DNA of 43,510 nt from DAOTVS01 sp034436375 (lineage in GTDB: Bacteria; Chloroflexota; Anaerolineae; SpSt-313): contig DAOTVS010000139.1 of the NCBI GenBank assembly GCA_034436375.1, positions 1-43,510 of the forward strand. The letters run 5' to 3'. Positions 42,682 to 43,510 of this stretch are shown piece after piece. Each line of letters opens with the position of its first letter. The first letter of the stretch is position 1. The notes beneath the pieces were generated by a model. That model saw nothing but the letters and a program-made list of their open reading frames with translations, made no database searches and was not told the DNA's origin. Position numbers and translations under genes: made by a program.

Positions 42682-43508
42682 GGCAGTTGGAGGTAGCATA
42701 CGCCCACGGTGCCAACGCCGGTATGCACCCCGAGGGCAGGCGAAAGCTCGGCGACCAGGGTCTCGACGGGCTGTAGCCGCGCCTCCAGCAGGGTGCGCAG
42801 CTTGCGTACCTCATCCAGGGCGGCGGCGTGCAGGTAGGCCACTTTGCAGCGGCTCTGACCGATGGCGTCGGCCATTTTGTGCACGATGGCCTGGTAGGCG
42901 CCTGAGCGGCTGCGAGCGGTGCCCAGGGCCACAATGATGCCATCTTCCATGCTGATGAGGGGCTTGATGTTGAGGAGCGAGCCGAACAGGTGCTGTGCGC
43001 GGCCGATGCGCCCGCCCATGTAGAGGTAGCGCAACGTATCAGCCGTCTGGATCATGCGCACGCGGGGAATCAGTTGCTGCACCAGGGCCATCACCTCGCT
43101 GAGGCCGGCGCTCTGTCGCGCCGCACGCGCCGCTTCGAGGGCGATCCACCCCTGGCACATGGCGACATTGCGTGTGTCGATCACCTCGACTGCCAGCCTG
43201 GGGAACTCTTGCCTGGCCATATCGCGAGCGATGCAGGCTGTCTGGTAGCCTCCGGAGCCCAAGGAGGTCATATGCACCGAGACGATGGCCTCCGCTCCCT
43301 CTGCCGCTGCCCGGCGGTAGGCCGAGAGATAGTCACCGGGGGAGGGGGTGCCCGTTTTGGGCAGCTCAGTGGCGCGGGCCAGGTACTCGTAGAACGCATC
43401 CCGCGGCATATCGATGAGGTCACGATAGGACTTGGCGCCGATATGGACATAATACGGCACCATGATGATGTGCTGTTCCGCCAGGAGCGCATCAGGTATG
43501 GAGGCACA
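42678..43508 (-). CDS. DegV family protein, 5' end missing (mirror copy)
   Basis: Exact mirror of 3..833; the gene runs off the right edge at the same codon at which the left copy runs off the left edge. Confidence 0.9.
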   Translation of the reverse strand, partial: CASIPDALLAEQHIIMVPYYVHIGAKSYRDLIDMPRDAFYEYLARATELPKTGTPSPGDYLSAYRRAAAEGAEAIVSVHMTSLGSGGYQTACIARDMARQEFPRLAVEVIDTRNVAMCQGWIALEAARAARQSAGLSEVMALVQQLIPRVRMIQTADTLRYLYMGGRIGRAQHLFGSLLNIKPLISMEDGIIVALGTARSRSGAYQAIVHKMADAIGQSRCKVAYLHAAALDEVRKLRTLLEARLQPVETLVAELSPALGVHTGVGTVGVCYLQLP

Positions 43509-43510
43509 GC

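Larger units (their letters stand above)
1..43510. repeat. Whole-window perfect palindrome (two 21,755-base arms, no spacer)
   Basis: The first bases (GCTGTGCCTCCATACC) are the reverse complement of the last bases (GGTATGGAGGCACAGC), and the central ten bases GCTCCGGAGC at 21751-21760 are self-complementary. Every coding frame in 1-21755 has an equal-length, identical translation on the opposite strand at 43511-x, including the non-coding shadow frames, so substitutions and indels between arms are absent as far as I can see. Natural inverted duplications of this size normally have a spacer and some divergence. Treat the right arm as a second reading of the left arm until read data say otherwise. 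Confidence 0.98.

Noticed and set aside
21756..43510. Right-arm genes as true second copies (paralogues, amplification)
   Set aside because: No differences from the left arm and exact register at both ends; I list them for completeness but would not count them as extra genes without read evidence.
1..43510. CRISPR array, rRNA genes, riboswitches, transposases
   Set aside because: No regularly spaced identical repeats, no rRNA segments, no leader I could match to a known riboswitch class, and no transposase motifs were found on either strand.

Overview
The window is one perfect inverted repeat. Base x on the plus strand is the complement of base 43511-x, so the 21,755 bases of the left arm reappear in reverse complement as the right arm. 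The axis lies between 21755 and 21756. Every gene, the tRNA, every promoter and every small repeat therefore occurs twice, and I saw no difference between the copies. There are about 21.8 kb of unique sequence. Both outer ends stop inside the same codon region of the same gene (degV), and the axis falls inside a member of a hairpin-forming intergenic repeat family that has two other members per arm. This pattern is best explained by fold-back during assembly or library preparation. A real inverted dimer or hairpin replicon is possible but is not shown by the sequence.

The DNA is GC-rich and bacterial, with sigma70-like promoters, Shine-Dalgarno sites and frequent GTG/TTG starts. The gene mix (TgpA-like transglutaminase, MalT/LuxR regulator, GPH sugar symporter, a flavodoxin paired with a 77-residue partner, a BltD-like acetyltransferase, Thr/Pro-linker amidase) suggests Chloroflexota, probably Anaerolineae and probably a metagenome contig. 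That placement is inference from gene content only.

Left arm, in order: 5'-truncated degV overlapping mobA; a convergent tyrosine-recombinase-like gene that has lost most catalytic residues; an inverted GGAGCT/GGAACT repeat; iscU with its own promoter; a membrane TPR protein, a deoxyhypusine-synthase-like/GmhA fusion and a GPH transporter in a row; tRNA-Glu(CTC) with promoter and terminator, transcribed divergently from a transglutaminase-like membrane protein; a nested-palindrome element; a double-GNAT protein convergent with an N-acetylmuramoyl-L-alanine amidase; a leaderless ydcF/sanA-like gene overlapping a polyamine-type acetyltransferase; an inverted repeat and a nucleotidyltransferase; then, on the minus strand, a TspO-like protein, a small membrane protein and a decayed serine-hydrolase gene; then a 900-residue MalT/LuxR regulator; then flavodoxin, its small partner, a RimJ/RimL-type acetyltransferase and a deaminase-like fusion protein with a lost catalytic glutamate. 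The right arm repeats this in mirror order.

No phage, plasmid, CRISPR or transposase genes are visible. The window reads as ordinary chromosomal housekeeping and accessory genes. The points of interest are the palindrome and where it turns, the repeat families, and several proteins whose active sites are degenerate.
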